64,000 nt of DNA from Sarcodiotheca gaudichaudii. Taxonomy: Eukaryota; Rhodophyta; Florideophyceae; Gigartinales; Solieriaceae. Below are positions 27,878 through 39,732 of the stretch, one piece after another (the first letter of the stretch is position 1; every line of letters starts with the position of its first letter). The position numbers and the translations under genes are program-made. The stretch is taken from contig JAUKVZ010000001.1 of the NCBI GenBank assembly GCA_032355985.1, positions 620,001 through 684,000 of the forward strand, given 5' to 3'. Below the pieces are notes generated by a model. It had not been told where the DNA came from. It saw only the letters and a list, made by a program, of their open reading frames with translations, and searched no databases.

Positions 27878-28845
27878 CGCGCGGCGTCAGCCGTCTCCTG
27901 GGATCGGACGACGACTTCCGGCGGCTCAGGCGCCTCTTCCGCCTGCTGCTCGTTTTGTGGCTTCGCAGGCTCTGTGGCGGGCCTGGCAGTCTCTTCAGCA
28001 CGCGCCGCATCCCACTCTTCAACGAAGCCCTTCGCCAGCGCCCGATAGTCCAGCGCGCCGGGACACCACTTGGCGTACTCGAAGATGGTCTGCCCGAAGC
28101 TGGTGCATTCGGCGAGCTTGATGTTCCGCCGAATGGGGGGGCGGAGAACCCGGGCCTTGCGCCACGGCGTTTCGGACTCGCGCGACGCCTCGAAGAACTC
28201 GTCCAGATCGGCGACCACTTCCTTCGAAAGCGTGGCTCGCTCCTCGTGCATGCAGAGCACGACGCCGGCGACAGAGATATCCGGGTTCGCGACCTGACTG
28301 ACGAGCTGAACGGTCTCCAGAAGCTTGCTGACGCCCTGCAGAGCGAAGAAGTGAGCCTGGAGCGGCACGAGCACCTCATTGGACGCAGCCAGTGCGTTGA
28401 GCGTCAGGATGCTCAGGGAGGGCGGGCAGTCGATCAGGACGAACTCGAAATCGTCCGAGAGTTGATCGAGGATGCGGCCGAGCCGTTCCTGCCGATCCGG
28501 CTCGCTGACCAGTTCCGTTTCGGCGGCCGCGAGATGCACTTCCGCTGGAAGGAGCCCGAGATTCGGCCGGCCTTCGATGAGGGCTTCCTTCGCCGGGATG
28601 TCCGGATCGAGCAGGAGGTCGTAGATCGAGCGTTCCAGCCCATCCGGATCAACGCCCAGATGCAATGTGGCGTGCGCCTGTGGATCGATGTCGACGATGA
28701 GCGTCGATCGGCCCAGTTCGGCGATCGCGGCAGCAAGATTGACGGTGGTGGTCGTTTTGCCGACGCCGCCCTTTTGATTGAGCAGCGCCACGCGTCTGAC
28801 GTCCCGTGCCTCCCTGCCCGGTGATTCAGCTTTCTTCGATGTCAT
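27874..28845 (-). CDS. parA: ParA-family ATPase without adjacent parB
   Basis: A 323-aa deviant Walker ATPase. KGGVGKTT at residues 25-32 carries the signature lysine, with Walker A' in LIVDIDPQAHAT and Walker B in FVLIDCPPSLS. The ATG at 28845 (MTSKKAESPG) is preferred over one 66 bases upstream that would add an unlikely basic head. The C-terminal ~50 residues are Ala/Glu/Pro-rich and probably disordered. No parB or parS follows; instead vanZ-like overlaps its end. It could segregate the chromosome, a plasmid-like element, or position a protein cluster. Confidence 0.85.
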   Translation of the reverse strand: MTSKKAESPGREARDVRRVALLNQKGGVGKTTTTVNLAAAIAELGRSTLIVDIDPQAHATLHLGVDPDGLERSIYDLLLDPDIPAKEALIEGRPNLGLLPAEVHLAAAETELVSEPDRQERLGRILDQLSDDFEFVLIDCPPSLSILTLNALAASNEVLVPLQAHFFALQGVSKLLETVQLVSQVANPDISVAGVVLCMHEERATLSKEVVADLDEFFEASRESETPWRKARVLRPPIRRNIKLAECTSFGQTIFEYAKWCPGALDYRALAKGFVEEWDAARAEETARPATEPAKPQNEQQAEEAPEPPEVVVRSQETADAAR

Positions 28846-28935
28846 CGCGACGCATGCCTCCGTGCGTAGTCCTGCTTGCAGTGTACAACTCCATGCACGG
28901 CGTCGCCGCAATTTCCACGGCTATAGTGCCATTCG

Positions 28936-31470
28936 ATGCGCCGTGTACCTGATCCCGGAGTCCGCGTCAGCCGCACGAGCGCTCTGCTCGCCTTCGCGGC
29001 GGTGATCACAGCGTGTCCGCCCGCCGCGGCGTCGGGATCGGACACCCGAAACGACCAGGCCGGCGCCGCCGAGTCAGCATCCGGGCCTGGAGAGGAGTCA
29101 GCATTGACTGAGCGGGAGACAAGGCGTTCGAACCGGCTCATCGACTCCACCAGCCAATATCTGCTGCAGCATGCGCACAATCCCGTGGACTGGTTTCCAT
29201 GGGGCGACGAAGCATTCGAGCGCGCCAAAGCCGAGGACAAAGCGATTTTTCTCAGCGTGGGCTACTCCACGTGCTACTGGTGCCACGTGATGGAGCGCGA
29301 GATCTTCGAACATGAAGAGATCGCCGCACAGATGAACGAGTCATTCATCTGTGTGAAGGTCGATCGCGAGCAGCGTCCCGATGTGGATGAGCTCTACATG
29401 ATGGCGACGCAGATCTTCAGCGGCCATGGCGGCTGGCCCAACAGTGTGTTCCTCACGCCGGATCTCAAGCCCTTTTACTGCGGGACCTACTTCGGCCCGG
29501 AAGACATGCCCGGAGGGCGGCCGGGTTTCCCGCGTGTGCTCACTGCAATCGATCAGGCTTGGCGCACGCAGCGCGACGAAGTCACGCAACAGGCGAATCT
29601 TCTCGCAGAGCGCGTGGCGCTGTATCTCGGCGCTGAAAGCCGCGAGCGCGCAAGCAACATCTCCGCGGACATCGAAGCTCGCGCGCTCCAAAGCCTTCGA
29701 TCAACGTACGACGACACCCACGGCGGCTGGGGCATTGCGCCGAAGTTTCCGAGCGAGACGGCCTTTCCGTTTCTGGCGCGTATGTACAAAGCAACCGGCG
29801 ACGAGTCGTTGCTCTCCATGGCGCAGAACAGTCTGGCGAAGATGCAGGAAGGCGCGATCTTCGATCAGGTTGGAGGCGGGTTCCATCGCTACGCCACGGA
29901 TCAGTCTTGGCGCGTGCCGCATTTCGAGAAGATGCTGTACAACCAGGCGCAGCTCGCGATTGCATACATGGAGCTGTATCAGATCGCGCAGGATCCGCAG
30001 TTTGAACATGCCGCGCGACGGACACTGGACTTCGTGCTGGAGCGCATGACCGATCCACAGGGCGGTTTCTATTCGGCGATGGATGCCGAGACGGATGCAA
30101 CGGAGGGCAAGCCCTACGTCTGGACCGAAGCCGAGATTCGCAACACACTCAGTGACAACGAGGCTGAGCTGTATCTCAGCGTCTTTGCTCTGGCGCCTGT
30201 GCCGAAGATTCCGGGCCATGCGCATGCCAATGGTGGAGGCATCTACTGGCGTCGGCCCGTTCATGAGTCGGCCGCGGCAATGGACATGTCCGTTGAGGAT
30301 CTCCTCGCGAAACTGGCGCCATTGCAACGGCAGTTGCTCGACATTCGTGACCAGCGAGAAGCGCCGCTGCTGGATACGAAGATCATCTGCGAGTGGAACG
30401 GCATGATGATCTGCGCCCTGGCGCTGGGGCACGAGACGTTCGGTGATCCGCGATACAGGGACGCCGCACTCAAGGCAGGCGAGTTTGTCAGTCGCCATCT
30501 CACGCAGCCGGACGAGCGACTGTGGCGCATCTGGCGCGACGGCACGGCGGAAATCGACGCCTTTCATGATGACTATGCATGGATGACAAGGGCCTCGATC
30601 GCTCTTTTTGGCCTGTCAGACGATCGCCGGTGGCTCGATCGCGCAGTCGCCCTGCAGGGGCTGCAGGATGATCTGCTGTGGGACGAGTTCGACGGCGGCT
30701 ATTTCTTCTCCGTGCCGCAGCGAGATCTGTTTGCGCGCACGAAGAGTCCGCACGAAGGCGCCTTGCCCTCAGGCAACTCCGTGACGCTGCATAGTCTTCT
30801 CAGCCTGTATGAAATCCTCGGCGATCAGCGCCATCTGGCGCGCGCCGATGAGTTGATCCTCGCATTCGGCGCTCTCATCGAACAGAACCCCGGCGGATAC
30901 ACGCACTTCGTCGACGGACTCGCGCGCCGGCGCGGGATCGACCAGCCGATCGGGTCTGTCGACAAACGACCGGCGGATTTCATCGATCGGCTCGGGCCTC
31001 CGAGAGGATCGGGCGGCCGTGTGCAGGCGCCGGCCGCCGCAGATGCGCCGGTCAAGCTGGTCGCAGAGCCCGTGGCGGGCGCCGTTCATCCGGGCTCGCA
31101 GTTCGACATCGTTGTAACAGTGCAGATGGCAAGAGGGTGGCACATCAACTCCGACCAGCCGGGCGATCCAAGTCTGACTCCGACGAGGATTGACGTGCGT
31201 TCTGACAGCGACGTGCAGCTGCGAGATGTCGAGTATCCGAAGTCCACCGAACTTCGCGCTTCATACGCAACGGAAGCGATTCAGGTGTTCGCTGGCGATG
31301 TTGTGATCGTCGCGAAGATGCAGGCGCCGCCGACCGTTCCCGAAGATGGTCAACTGCGGCTGCGCATCGTCTATCAGTATCAGGCGTGCGACGAGACGTC
31401 GTGCCAGGCGCCTGAAAGCGGCGCGTTTGAGATCGCCGTCCCGATGCAGGAGGCGGCGCGGGCTCGTTAG
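28936..31470 (+). CDS. Thioredoxin / glycosidase-like (SPATA20, YyaL) lipoprotein with C-terminal DsbD-alpha-like domain
   Basis: An 844-aa protein. A signal with lipobox ITAC (C27) predicts a lipoprotein. Residues ~65-230 are the thioredoxin-like DUF255 domain with C113-Y-W-C116 and the family phrase [17 protein letters not shown]. Residues ~235-690 form the alpha/alpha barrel seen in SPATA20/YyaL proteins ([28 protein letters not shown]). Residues ~700-835 resemble the N-terminal domain of DsbD, with a C-x4-C pair (YQACDETSC). A TATAGT at 28922-28927 suggests a near-leaderless transcript. Last 4 bp overlap the convergent dacB stop. Confidence 0.87.
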   Translation: MRRVPDPGVRVSRTSALLAFAAVITACPPAAASGSDTRNDQAGAAESASGPGEESALTERETRRSNRLIDSTSQYLLQHAHNPVDWFPWGDEAFERAKAEDKAIFLSVGYSTCYWCHVMEREIFEHEEIAAQMNESFICVKVDREQRPDVDELYMMATQIFSGHGGWPNSVFLTPDLKPFYCGTYFGPEDMPGGRPGFPRVLTAIDQAWRTQRDEVTQQANLLAERVALYLGAESRERASNISADIEARALQSLRSTYDDTHGGWGIAPKFPSETAFPFLARMYKATGDESLLSMAQNSLAKMQEGAIFDQVGGGFHRYATDQSWRVPHFEKMLYNQAQLAIAYMELYQIAQDPQFEHAARRTLDFVLERMTDPQGGFYSAMDAETDATEGKPYVWTEAEIRNTLSDNEAELYLSVFALAPVPKIPGHAHANGGGIYWRRPVHESAAAMDMSVEDLLAKLAPLQRQLLDIRDQREAPLLDTKIICEWNGMMICALALGHETFGDPRYRDAALKAGEFVSRHLTQPDERLWRIWRDGTAEIDAFHDDYAWMTRASIALFGLSDDRRWLDRAVALQGLQDDLLWDEFDGGYFFSVPQRDLFARTKSPHEGALPSGNSVTLHSLLSLYEILGDQRHLARADELILAFGALIEQNPGGYTHFVDGLARRRGIDQPIGSVDKRPADFIDRLGPPRGSGGRVQAPAAADAPVKLVAEPVAGAVHPGSQFDIVVTVQMARGWHINSDQPGDPSLTPTRIDVRSDSDVQLRDVEYPKSTELRASYATEAIQVFAGDVVIVAKMQAPPTVPEDGQLRLRIVYQYQACDETSCQAPESGAFEIAVPMQEAARAR

Positions 31471-32945
31471 CGATCCGAATCGACGCCGGCCACGCGGCTG
31501 GTCAGCCATTCGTCGGCAAGGAGCGCGACGCGTTCCTGAAAGTCCTTCACGCGCCGAATCGGCATCCCGCGAGGAATGTCATTGACCAGCACGCTGAACA
31601 CCAGCGTGCGATCGGTAGCTTCATTCGTGACGTAGCCGGACAGCGTGGAGACGCCATTGAGGTAGCCGGTCTTGGCGCGAATCAGATTCGAGGGCTCGTT
31701 CTTGTGAAAACGCTTGCGCAACGTGCCGGAGGTGGAAGCCACGGGAAGACTCTCCATCATCGCGCCGCGCAGGGAAGAATCCTGCTCGATGTCGGCAAGC
31801 CATGTCGCCATGAAGATGGGAGACACCCGGTTGGCTCGTGACATGCCCGACCCGTCGGAGATGGACACGCCGGCGGCGAAGTTTGCGCCCAGGCGCTCCT
31901 GAATCACCATGCGGATGACCGCGCCGCCACTCTCCCAGGAGCCCGGCAGGCCTGTCATTTCATGACCGAATCGCTTGAGAAGGCATTCGGCATACAGGTT
32001 GTAGGAATCGCGATTGCAGCGATCGAGCACGACATCCAAGGGTGTCTGGATGATCGCGATGACCTTGCCCTGAATGAGCGGATCATTGGCGGTGGCAATG
32101 TGAACTTCCGGACTGCCGAGGCCCTCGTCGGCCAGGCGCTCGCGAAGGAGGCGTCCGAGGATGTCCGGCATGTGATGCATTGCGACGGGCACCGGCTCCT
32201 CGGTCGCCCAGCGAATGTTGCCATGCAGCGTCATCGCGTTGGCGCCGGGCGGCCGTGCGACCCACAACGTGTTCGGCCCCTTCTTCACGGAGCGGGCGAG
32301 ATTGCGGATGTGCAGCCAGTGCGCATTTGGTTCGACGCGCAATGTCGGGCTGAGTCCTGGTTTCGATGGCGATGCATACACATCGATCGTGTTGCCGTGG
32401 AAATTCAGACCCTGAACTTCAGCGCAGTACCAGCGATTCAGTTGATCGATGGGCCACTCCGGATGCACGGCCTGATCATCGAAGACGCGCCCATCAAGCA
32501 CGATGCGTTCAACTTTCTCGACTGATTCCGCCTTCACAGCATCGACCCATGCGCCGAGCAGGTCTTCGACGTTGGCGCCCATCTTGTCGAGCAGCTTCGG
32601 ATCGGCCAGGGCCGGATCACCCGAGCCGCGAACCACAAGTGTGTCGCCGCTGAGCTCAAGCGTTGTATCGAAGTTGAACTCCTCACCAAGCACGGCGATG
32701 GCGGCGCCACTGGTCAGCAGCTTCATGTTTGATGCGGGGATGAAGGAAGCGTGCTCGTTTGATGAAGCGAGGATCTCGCCGGACTCCGGATCCATGATCA
32801 CGACGCCATAGTTTGCGCTGCCCAGACGAGCGTCGGAAATGACGCCTTCCAGATCCGTTTGAAGCGGCTGGCCGCCGGCGATCATTGAGATCGCGATCGC
32901 AGTCAGACCGATCCAGTGGCGGTGGGCACGAGGCAGAAGTCGCAT
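31467..32945 (-). CDS. dacB: D-alanyl-D-alanine carboxypeptidase/endopeptidase (PBP4, peptidase S13)
   Basis: Trims or cuts peptidoglycan cross-links in the periplasm. The 492-aa product (start ATG 32945, [11 protein letters not shown]) has a signal peptide and the three penicillin-binding motifs: SNMK at 72-75 (nucleophile Ser), SYN in [10 protein letters not shown], and KTG in [10 protein letters not shown]. The interposed domains II/III of class C PBP4 account for the length. An upstream in-frame start would add 19 residues ahead of the signal and is unlikely. Confidence 0.94.
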   Translation of the reverse strand: MRLLPRAHRHWIGLTAIAISMIAGGQPLQTDLEGVISDARLGSANYGVVIMDPESGEILASSNEHASFIPASNMKLLTSGAAIAVLGEEFNFDTTLELSGDTLVVRGSGDPALADPKLLDKMGANVEDLLGAWVDAVKAESVEKVERIVLDGRVFDDQAVHPEWPIDQLNRWYCAEVQGLNFHGNTIDVYASPSKPGLSPTLRVEPNAHWLHIRNLARSVKKGPNTLWVARPPGANAMTLHGNIRWATEEPVPVAMHHMPDILGRLLRERLADEGLGSPEVHIATANDPLIQGKVIAIIQTPLDVVLDRCNRDSYNLYAECLLKRFGHEMTGLPGSWESGGAVIRMVIQERLGANFAAGVSISDGSGMSRANRVSPIFMATWLADIEQDSSLRGAMMESLPVASTSGTLRKRFHKNEPSNLIRAKTGYLNGVSTLSGYVTNEATDRTLVFSVLVNDIPRGMPIRRVKDFQERVALLADEWLTSRVAGVDSDR

Positions 32946-33127
32946 CGATGGAGTCCTCTCGCAGCGTGGCTTTGGGCTGATTCCCTCGGAAGGGGGTCGC
33001 ACAGGATATCGGCCGTCTCGCGGGCCGTTCTCCAGCGGGCCCCGGGCCGATGCGCTGAATAGGAGCGGCTACACTGCTGCCCCGCTGAAACCCGCTCCGT
33101 CAGGAGCGCCAGAGCCTCAGGAGAGCA

Positions 33128-33499
33128 ATGCACGTGGCCGAAACGAAGCCGATGATCACGTTCGACGAGTTCGCCAAGGTCGACCTTCGCGTCGCCCGCA
33201 TCACCCATGCCGAGGCCCATCCCAATGCGGATCGGTTGATCAAGATTCAACTGGATGATGGCTCCGGCGAGCCTCGCCAGATCTGCGCAGGCGTCAAGGC
33301 GTACTACGAGCCGGAATCGCTGATCGGAAAGCAGATCGTGATCGTCGCGAATCTGGCGCCTCGGACGATTCGAGGCGAAGAGAGCCGCGGCATGCTCCTG
33401 GCCGCCAGCGATGCGCCCAAGGACGACCCCGGCGCCGAGCGCAACGTCGTGCTGCTGACGCCCATGTCCGACATCGCGACAGGCTCGATCGTCTCCTGA
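33128..33499 (+). CDS. Stand-alone tRNA-binding protein (methionyl-tRNA synthetase beta-subunit type)
   Basis: A 123-aa OB-fold protein equal to the C-terminal EMAP-II-like module of MetG: FDEFAKVDLRVARITHAEAH, PNADRLIKIQ, ICAGVKAYYEPESLIGKQIV, NLAPRTIRGEESRGMLLAA. As a separate chain it may pair with a MetG lacking this domain or chaperone tRNA. AGGAGAG precedes the ATG. Its stop is one base from the convergent uvrA stop. Confidence 0.9.
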   Translation: MHVAETKPMITFDEFAKVDLRVARITHAEAHPNADRLIKIQLDDGSGEPRQICAGVKAYYEPESLIGKQIVIVANLAPRTIRGEESRGMLLAASDAPKDDPGAERNVVLLTPMSDIATGSIVS

Positions 33500-33500
33500 C

Positions 33501-36500
33501 CTACGAAGCGCCGGCCGTCGCCTTGCGCCGGTGCGTCTTCCGCTTGGTCTTCTTCTTGCGTGCGCTCGACTTCTTCGTCGGGCCGCCAAGCATGCGCGAC
33601 AGATAGTGTCCCGTGTAGGACCGCTTCGAAGCGGCGATCTTCTCCGGCGGCCCCGTCGCGACGACCGTGCCGCCTCCATCGCCGCCTTCGGGGCCGAGGT
33701 CGATGATCCAGTCGGCGCACTTGACGACATCGAGATTGTGCTCGATGACAACGAGCGTGTTGTCCTGATCGGCAAGCTGATTCAGCACGCTCATCAGTTT
33801 GCGGATGTCTTCGAAATGAAGCCCCGTCGTCGGCTCATCGAGGATGTAGAGCGTGTGACCGGCGCCGCCATTGAGGCCGCGGCCCTTGGCCAGCTCCGTC
33901 GCCAGCTTCACGCGCTGTGCTTCGCCGCCTGAAAGCGTTGTCGAGCGCTGGCCCAACTCAATGTAGTCGAGCCCGACATCCCGCAAACACTCGACGTATC
34001 GCAGAATGCGCGGATGATTCTCGAAGAATGCGCATGCATCCTCCACCGTCATCGAGAGCACATCGCTGATCGTCTTGCCTCGATAGCGGATCTCAAGCGT
34101 CTCGCGGTTGTACCGCTCGCCGCGGCAGGTCTCGCACTCAACAAACACATCCGGCAGGAAGTGCATTTCGATCCGTTTGACGCCCTGGCCCTGGCAGGCT
34201 TCGCATCTGCCGCCCTTGACGTTGAAGGAGAAACGCCCCGGCTTGTAGCCTCGGATCTTTGATTCCTTCGTCCTGGCGAAGACTTTGCGAACCTCATCGA
34301 AGAGATTCGTGTACGTCGCGGGATTGGAGCGCGGCGTGCGCCCGATCGGCGACTGATCCACCTCGATCACACGATCCACGGCGCCAAGCCCATTGACTCG
34401 CGTATGCAGACCGGGTTTCACACGCGCGCCTGTGATAGATTTGCGCGCCGATTGCAGCAGAATGTCATTGACCAGTGTGGACTTGCCTGAACCCGAGACG
34501 CCGGTGACGCACACGATGCCGCCCAGCGGGAAGGGCACGTCGATGCTCTTGAGATTGTTCTCCCGCGCGCCCTTCACGACGACTGCATTGTCCTCACTGA
34601 CCGAGCGGCGCTTCTTTGGCGTTTCGATCGAAGCCTTGCCGCTCAGATAGCGACCCGTGATTGACTCACTGGATTTTGCGATCTCATCAGCCGTGCCCTG
34701 GGCGACGATGCGTCCGCCGTGCACACCCGGTCCGGGCCCGACATCGACGATGTGATCCGCCGCCCGGATCATGTCCTCATCATGCTCGACCACAATCACG
34801 GTGTTGCCAATGTCCGTCAGGTGTCGCAGCGTCGAGATGAGTCTGTCATTGTCGCGCTGGTGCAGGCCGATGGTCGGCTCATCAAGCACATAGCAGGCGC
34901 CCACAAGACCTGAGCCGACCTGAGTGGCAAGCCGGATGCGCTGCGCTTCGCCACCGGAGAGCGTGCCGGTCTTCCGGCTGAGCGAGAGATACTCAAGACC
35001 AACACTGGCGAGAAAGCCAAGCCGATTCTGCACCTCGCGCAGGATCGCGTCAGCGATCTGACGTTTCTCCTCGCTCAGATCGATCGCTTCGATGATGCGA
35101 ATGGCGTCGGAGATCGTCAGGCGAGCGAAGTCGGAGATGTTGAAGAAGTGCGGATCTGATGTGATTCCATGATCTGCGCGATGCTTCACGAGCTCCGCCG
35201 GAAGCTTCTCGTCAGATCGAAGCAGCACGCTGAGCGCTTCAATGCGAAGTCGATCGCCGCCGCAGTTGGGGCAGGGCGTCTGCATCAGGAAGCCGCTGAG
35301 CCATTCCTTGACGCCTTCATTCTCCGTCGTCTTCCACCATTCGGTGATGTTGGGAATGACGCCTTCGTACTTTCCGCGCTTGCCGCGGCCGGTCGAGGCC
35401 ATGCCGTAGAGCAGCTTCTGCCGAAGATCCTTGTTGAAGGACTTGACGGGCTGATGAAACGAAGCGCCGGACATCTTGCAGAATCGCCGCAGCTTTCGAT
35501 TGAACCAGGCGCGCATCGGCCCGTTCTTGTTCCAGGCCGCGATGGCGCCATCCGCCAGTGACAGCGACTCATCCGGCAGCACGAGAGCTTCATCGAACTC
35601 CGTCACGATGCCCAGGCCGTCGCAGTCCGGGCAGGCGCCGAATGGCGAGTTGAAGGAGAACAGCCGAGGCTCGAGCTCCTCAATCGCGCACTCCGGATGC
35701 TTCGCGCAGGCGTGCTTTTCGGAGAAGAGATGATCCTTCCAATCATCGCCATCCTGTGCGGCGATCACGACGAGCCCTTCGGTCAAGCTCAGCGCCGTCT
35801 CAACGGACTCTGCCAGGCGCTGACGCACATCGGGCTTGAGCACGATGCGATCAACGACCGCCTCGATCGTGTGCTTCTCATAGCGGCCGAGATTCAGCGG
35901 ATTGTCGCCGCCTTCCTTGAGCGCGTCGCGCAGGTCGATGATTTCTCCGTTGACACGCGCGCGGATGAATCCGTTGCCCTGCAGATCTTCAGCGACTTCC
36001 TTGTGATGGCCCTTCTTCGCGCGGATGACGGGCGCCAGCACCATGAGACGCAGCCCTTCGTCCCACTGCATCACGGCGTCGACGATCTGCGTCGCGCTGC
36101 TGAGCTTGATGGGCAGGCCGCAGCGAGCCGCCACGCCTCCCGCTCGCTTTTTCTTCGTCGGCTTCCAGCATGTCGGCTGGCCGCAGCGGGCGAAAAGGAG
36201 GCGCAGGTAGTCGTAGATTTCCGTGCTGGTGGCGACCGTGGAGCGAGGATTGTGGCCGCTGGAGCGCTGTTCGATGGCGATCGTCGGCGGCAGGCCTTCG
36301 ATGTCATCGATGTCCGGTTTGCGAAGCTGCTGGAGGAATTGCCGCGCGTACGCGGAGAGCGACTCCATGTACTTGCGCTGACCCTCGGCGAAGATCGTGT
36401 CGAAGGCGAGCGAGGACTTTCCCGATCCGGACAGGCCCGTGACGACGACGAGCTCATCGCGCGGAATCTCGACGTGCACGCTGCGAAGATTGTGTTCGCG

Positions 36501-36596
36501 GGCGCCGCGAACACGGATCACCCGTTCTGAACTGCTCCGATTCCGGCTTGTCACGGTGGGGGGTCTCTCCTGCATGCGCGGCGTCGCGAGCGCCAT
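33501..36596 (-). CDS. uvrA: Excinuclease ABC subunit A
   Basis: Damage-recognition ATPase of nucleotide excision repair. The 1031-aa protein has both ABC modules: P-loops [10 protein letters not shown] (near 54) and [10 protein letters not shown], signatures [13 protein letters not shown] and [13 protein letters not shown], and zinc modules including CPDCDGLG and CEACQGQG...CETCRGE. It is ~90 residues longer than E. coli UvrA, with an extra segment in the UvrB-binding region ([12 protein letters not shown]) and a very basic C-terminal tail ([18 protein letters not shown]). An ATG at 36575 is an alternative start. Confidence 0.96.
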   Translation of the reverse strand: MALATPRMQERPPTVTSRNRSSSERVIRVRGAREHNLRSVHVEIPRDELVVVTGLSGSGKSSLAFDTIFAEGQRKYMESLSAYARQFLQQLRKPDIDDIEGLPPTIAIEQRSSGHNPRSTVATSTEIYDYLRLLFARCGQPTCWKPTKKKRAGGVAARCGLPIKLSSATQIVDAVMQWDEGLRLMVLAPVIRAKKGHHKEVAEDLQGNGFIRARVNGEIIDLRDALKEGGDNPLNLGRYEKHTIEAVVDRIVLKPDVRQRLAESVETALSLTEGLVVIAAQDGDDWKDHLFSEKHACAKHPECAIEELEPRLFSFNSPFGACPDCDGLGIVTEFDEALVLPDESLSLADGAIAAWNKNGPMRAWFNRKLRRFCKMSGASFHQPVKSFNKDLRQKLLYGMASTGRGKRGKYEGVIPNITEWWKTTENEGVKEWLSGFLMQTPCPNCGGDRLRIEALSVLLRSDEKLPAELVKHRADHGITSDPHFFNISDFARLTISDAIRIIEAIDLSEEKRQIADAILREVQNRLGFLASVGLEYLSLSRKTGTLSGGEAQRIRLATQVGSGLVGACYVLDEPTIGLHQRDNDRLISTLRHLTDIGNTVIVVEHDEDMIRAADHIVDVGPGPGVHGGRIVAQGTADEIAKSSESITGRYLSGKASIETPKKRRSVSEDNAVVVKGARENNLKSIDVPFPLGGIVCVTGVSGSGKSTLVNDILLQSARKSITGARVKPGLHTRVNGLGAVDRVIEVDQSPIGRTPRSNPATYTNLFDEVRKVFARTKESKIRGYKPGRFSFNVKGGRCEACQGQGVKRIEMHFLPDVFVECETCRGERYNRETLEIRYRGKTISDVLSMTVEDACAFFENHPRILRYVECLRDVGLDYIELGQRSTTLSGGEAQRVKLATELAKGRGLNGGAGHTLYILDEPTTGLHFEDIRKLMSVLNQLADQDNTLVVIEHNLDVVKCADWIIDLGPEGGDGGGTVVATGPPEKIAASKRSYTGHYLSRMLGGPTKKSSARKKKTKRKTHRRKATAGAS

Positions 36597-36643
36597 GATA
36601 GGCGCCCGTTGGTATGCCGTGTTCGATGCAGGGAAAGTGGTTC

Positions 36644-37411
36644 TCAGGCCGCAGTGCGCTGCCGGCGCTGCACTTCCGTCAGATGCCGGTTCAGAGGCTG
36701 CAGATTGCGGACCATGTCCCGTTCCGTGGGGAAGGGGATGGCCATCAGGCCGATGCGGGCGGCCGTGTCATCGAGCACCGATCTGGCGTGCCGGATCTCC
36801 GTCAGCAACTCGATATCTTCCGGATGATTCGGAAGATTGAACCTGATGAACAGGTAGTCGTACATCTTGAACAGACCTGCAGACTGGCCATCGATGCGAA
36901 TGCCGAGCCCGCCGGCTGAAGCGTCGACCAACGTGCCGACGAATCGTCGCGCTTCAAGCGGCACGCAATCAGGCTCTTCGAGCGAAGTCTGATGCATGAA
37001 GACGGAAATTGGATCCTCATGAATCAGGCGCGTCCGGAATGAATCGCGACGCTGGCCGGGCGTGACATCCTTGGGACGCTTGATCGCCCAGCCTTCGATC
37101 ACCTTGTCATTGTTGAGCCGGACGGTGCAACTGCAGGTGACGATCTCCGCTCGAAATCGGAAGATCGTGTCCGAATAGGTGAAGTAGGCGTCGACGGTGT
37201 CGCCGGCGTGAATACGGACGGCGCGGCCGATGGTCTGCGCCGTTTCAAGGTAGATGTTCTCATCATCCATACCGAGCATGCGCGCACGCGCCGCCGGAAT
37301 CGAGGCGTCGCCGGTGACGCGATGCAGTTCGAGCGGAAGATTCCGCGCGATCGCCTCCGTCAACAGCTCCACGGGTTCGGGCGCCTTGGTGTTCTGGTCT
37401 TGCTCGGCCAT
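36644..37411 (-). CDS. YcgR-like PilZ-domain protein, probable cyclic-di-GMP receptor
   Basis: A 255-aa protein starting at ATG 37411 with GGAGAG upstream. Residues ~10-112 resemble the YcgR N-terminal barrel. The C-terminal PilZ domain has the two cyclic-di-GMP-binding signatures: RRDSFR at 121-126 and DASAGG at 163-168. YcgR proteins brake flagella or control secretion or adhesion when c-di-GMP rises. Here it sits between uvrB (141 bp upstream) and uvrA (48 bp downstream) on the same strand, not with motility genes. Confidence 0.85.
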   Translation of the reverse strand: MAEQDQNTKAPEPVELLTEAIARNLPLELHRVTGDASIPAARARMLGMDDENIYLETAQTIGRAVRIHAGDTVDAYFTYSDTIFRFRAEIVTCSCTVRLNNDKVIEGWAIKRPKDVTPGQRRDSFRTRLIHEDPISVFMHQTSLEEPDCVPLEARRFVGTLVDASAGGLGIRIDGQSAGLFKMYDYLFIRFNLPNHPEDIELLTEIRHARSVLDDTAARIGLMAIPFPTERDMVRNLQPLNRHLTEVQRRQRTAA

Positions 37412-37551
37412 AACTCTCCGCCAGCAGGGCGTTCCCCGGTGGTCGACTTTGATTCGGGTGAGATGAATGTTGGCTTGATCAGAAACGTTCGCGGACCCTC
37501 GGCGCGGTGAAGGTTGGTCTCCAAACGGGCCCAATAACGAATGATCCGGAC

Positions 37552-39693
37552 CTAGTGCTGTCGCCGGCGCTTCTTCTTGTTCCCGCGAGGCCGGGATCCC
37601 GGCATGCCGGGGCTGGCGTCTGTGCGCGAGCCGGGGCGTTGGGCGCCGCGCTCGGGTCGCACGGCAGAGCCTTCCTTCAGCGCTGTGATTCGATCGCGCA
37701 TCTCCGCAGCCGCTTCAAACTCCAGCGACTCGGCTGCAGCGAGCATCTGCTCTTCGAGATGACGAATCAACTCGTCACGTTCGTACGCAGTCTCATCCGC
37801 CTGCACGGCGTCGCGCGCCACGCGACTGGCCTTGAGTTCCTGTTCAATGCCGCGCCGGATGGCCTTCGTGATCTGCACGGGCGTGATGCCGTGCTTCTTA
37901 TTGAATTCGAGCTGTTTGGCGCGCCGGCGCTCGGTTTCGTCGATAGCGGTCTGCATGCCGGGCGTCATCTTGTCGGCGTACATAATGACCTTGGCGTTGA
38001 CATTGCGCGCGGCGCGGCCCATCTGCTGAATCAAACTCGTCGGGCTGCGCAGGAAGCCTTCCTTATCCGCATCGAGAATGCACACGAGCGAAACTTCGGG
38101 CAGATCCAATCCTTCGCGCAGCAGATTGACGCCGACGAGCACATCAAACTCGCCTGATCGCAGATCGCGAAGAATCTCGATGCGATCAAGCGTCATGATC
38201 TCGCTGTGCAGGTAACGCACGCGTACACCCTGCTCGTCGAGATGCTCGGTCAGATCTTCGCACAGGCGCTTCGTCAGGGCGGTGACGAGCACGCGCTCGC
38301 CGCTTGCCGTTCGTTCCCGGCAGCGTTCAAGCAGATCCTGCACCTGCCCGCGCGCCGGACTGATCTCGATCACCGGATCCACAAGTCCCGTCGGGCGGAT
38401 GATCTGCTCGGCGACTTCGCCTTCGACTGCCTCCAGTTCATAAGGGCCGGGCGTGGCGCTGACAAAGAGCGTCTGTGGCACGATCGCTTCGAACTCCTCA
38501 AATCGAAGCGGGCGATTGTCCAGGGCGCTTGGCAGACGGAATCCGTGATCGACAAGCACGCGCTTGCGAGCCTGATCACCGTTGTACATCGCCCGAATCT
38601 GCGGTATCGAGACGTGGCTTTCGTCGATCATGCAAAGCCAGTCGCCGCGTGATTCCCGTGGCTGAATGCCCATACCACCCGTCGCAACGCCGTAGTCAAA
38701 ATAGTCCAGCAATGTGTACGGTTTGGCGCCGGGCGGACGCCCGTCGAGATGGCGTGAGTAGTTCTCAATACCGGAGCAATACCCGACTTCCTGAATCATC
38801 TCGACGTCATATCGCGTGCGCGCCTGAAGCCGCTGCGCCTCCAGCAGTTTGCCCTCAGACTGCAGCTTGAGCACCTGCGCCTTCAGTTCTTCCTGGATGC
38901 TGCTCACGGCGGTTTCCAGCATCTCCTCCGGCATCACATAGTGAACCGCCGGGAAGATGAAGAACTGCTTTTCCTCCGCGAGCTTTTCGCCGCTGACCGG
39001 ATGCACCAGCTCGATGGCCTCGATCTCATCGCCGAAGAGTTCGATCCGCAGCGCGAACTGTTCATACGCGGGATACACCTCGATCGTGTCGCCTCGCACG
39101 CGATAGCGGCCGCGCGTGAACTCGATGTCGTTGCGCTGATACTGCATGTCATTGAGGGCGAGCAGAAACTGTCGTCGATTCATCTCGGCGCCGCGTGTGA
39201 CGCTCAGCACCTTCTGGCTGTAGTTGCCCGGCGAGCCGAGACCGAAGATGCAGGAGACGGACGCGACGACGATCACATCACGCCGGCTCAGCAGGCTGCT
39301 GGTCGCCGCCAGTCGAAGCCGATCCAGTTCGTCATTACGTGATGCATCCTTCTCGATGTAGATGTCCCGCTGCGGGATATACGCCTCGGGCTGGTAATAG
39401 TCGTAGTAACTGACGAAGTAGCTGACTGCGTTTTTCGGGAAGAGCTCGCGCATCTCTTCGAAGAGCTGCGCCGCAAGCGTCTTGTTGTGACTGATGATCA
39501 GCGTCGGCTTCTGCACCCGCTCGATGACATTGGCCATCGTGAACGTCTTGCCCGTGCCCGTGGCGCCCAGCAGGCAGGCGCTTCGATCGCCTCGCTGAAT
39601 ACGGCTTGTCAGCTCATCAATCGCCTGCGGCTGGTCGCCCATCGGCTTGAAGCCGCTGACAATCTCGAAGGGTCGCTCTTTGGACGTGATCAT
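37552..39693 (-). CDS. uvrB: Excinuclease ABC subunit B
   Basis: DNA helicase-like subunit that verifies lesions and loads UvrC. The 713-aa product has the P-loop GATGTGKT at 43-50, the beta-hairpin region [21 protein letters not shown], helicase motifs such as [19 protein letters not shown], and a C-terminal UVR motif ([28 protein letters not shown]) for UvrC contact. A Gly/Arg/Lys-rich tail follows. Length is normal for the family plus ~40 residues. All functional motifs are intact. Confidence 0.97.
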   Translation of the reverse strand: MITSKERPFEIVSGFKPMGDQPQAIDELTSRIQRGDRSACLLGATGTGKTFTMANVIERVQKPTLIISHNKTLAAQLFEEMRELFPKNAVSYFVSYYDYYQPEAYIPQRDIYIEKDASRNDELDRLRLAATSSLLSRRDVIVVASVSCIFGLGSPGNYSQKVLSVTRGAEMNRRQFLLALNDMQYQRNDIEFTRGRYRVRGDTIEVYPAYEQFALRIELFGDEIEAIELVHPVSGEKLAEEKQFFIFPAVHYVMPEEMLETAVSSIQEELKAQVLKLQSEGKLLEAQRLQARTRYDVEMIQEVGYCSGIENYSRHLDGRPPGAKPYTLLDYFDYGVATGGMGIQPRESRGDWLCMIDESHVSIPQIRAMYNGDQARKRVLVDHGFRLPSALDNRPLRFEEFEAIVPQTLFVSATPGPYELEAVEGEVAEQIIRPTGLVDPVIEISPARGQVQDLLERCRERTASGERVLVTALTKRLCEDLTEHLDEQGVRVRYLHSEIMTLDRIEILRDLRSGEFDVLVGVNLLREGLDLPEVSLVCILDADKEGFLRSPTSLIQQMGRAARNVNAKVIMYADKMTPGMQTAIDETERRRAKQLEFNKKHGITPVQITKAIRRGIEQELKASRVARDAVQADETAYERDELIRHLEEQMLAAAESLEFEAAAEMRDRITALKEGSAVRPERGAQRPGSRTDASPGMPGSRPRGNKKKRRRQH

Positions 39694-39732
39694 GCGGGCA
39701 TATCGTAGTCGCGCCTGAGCGCCTCGGTTCGC

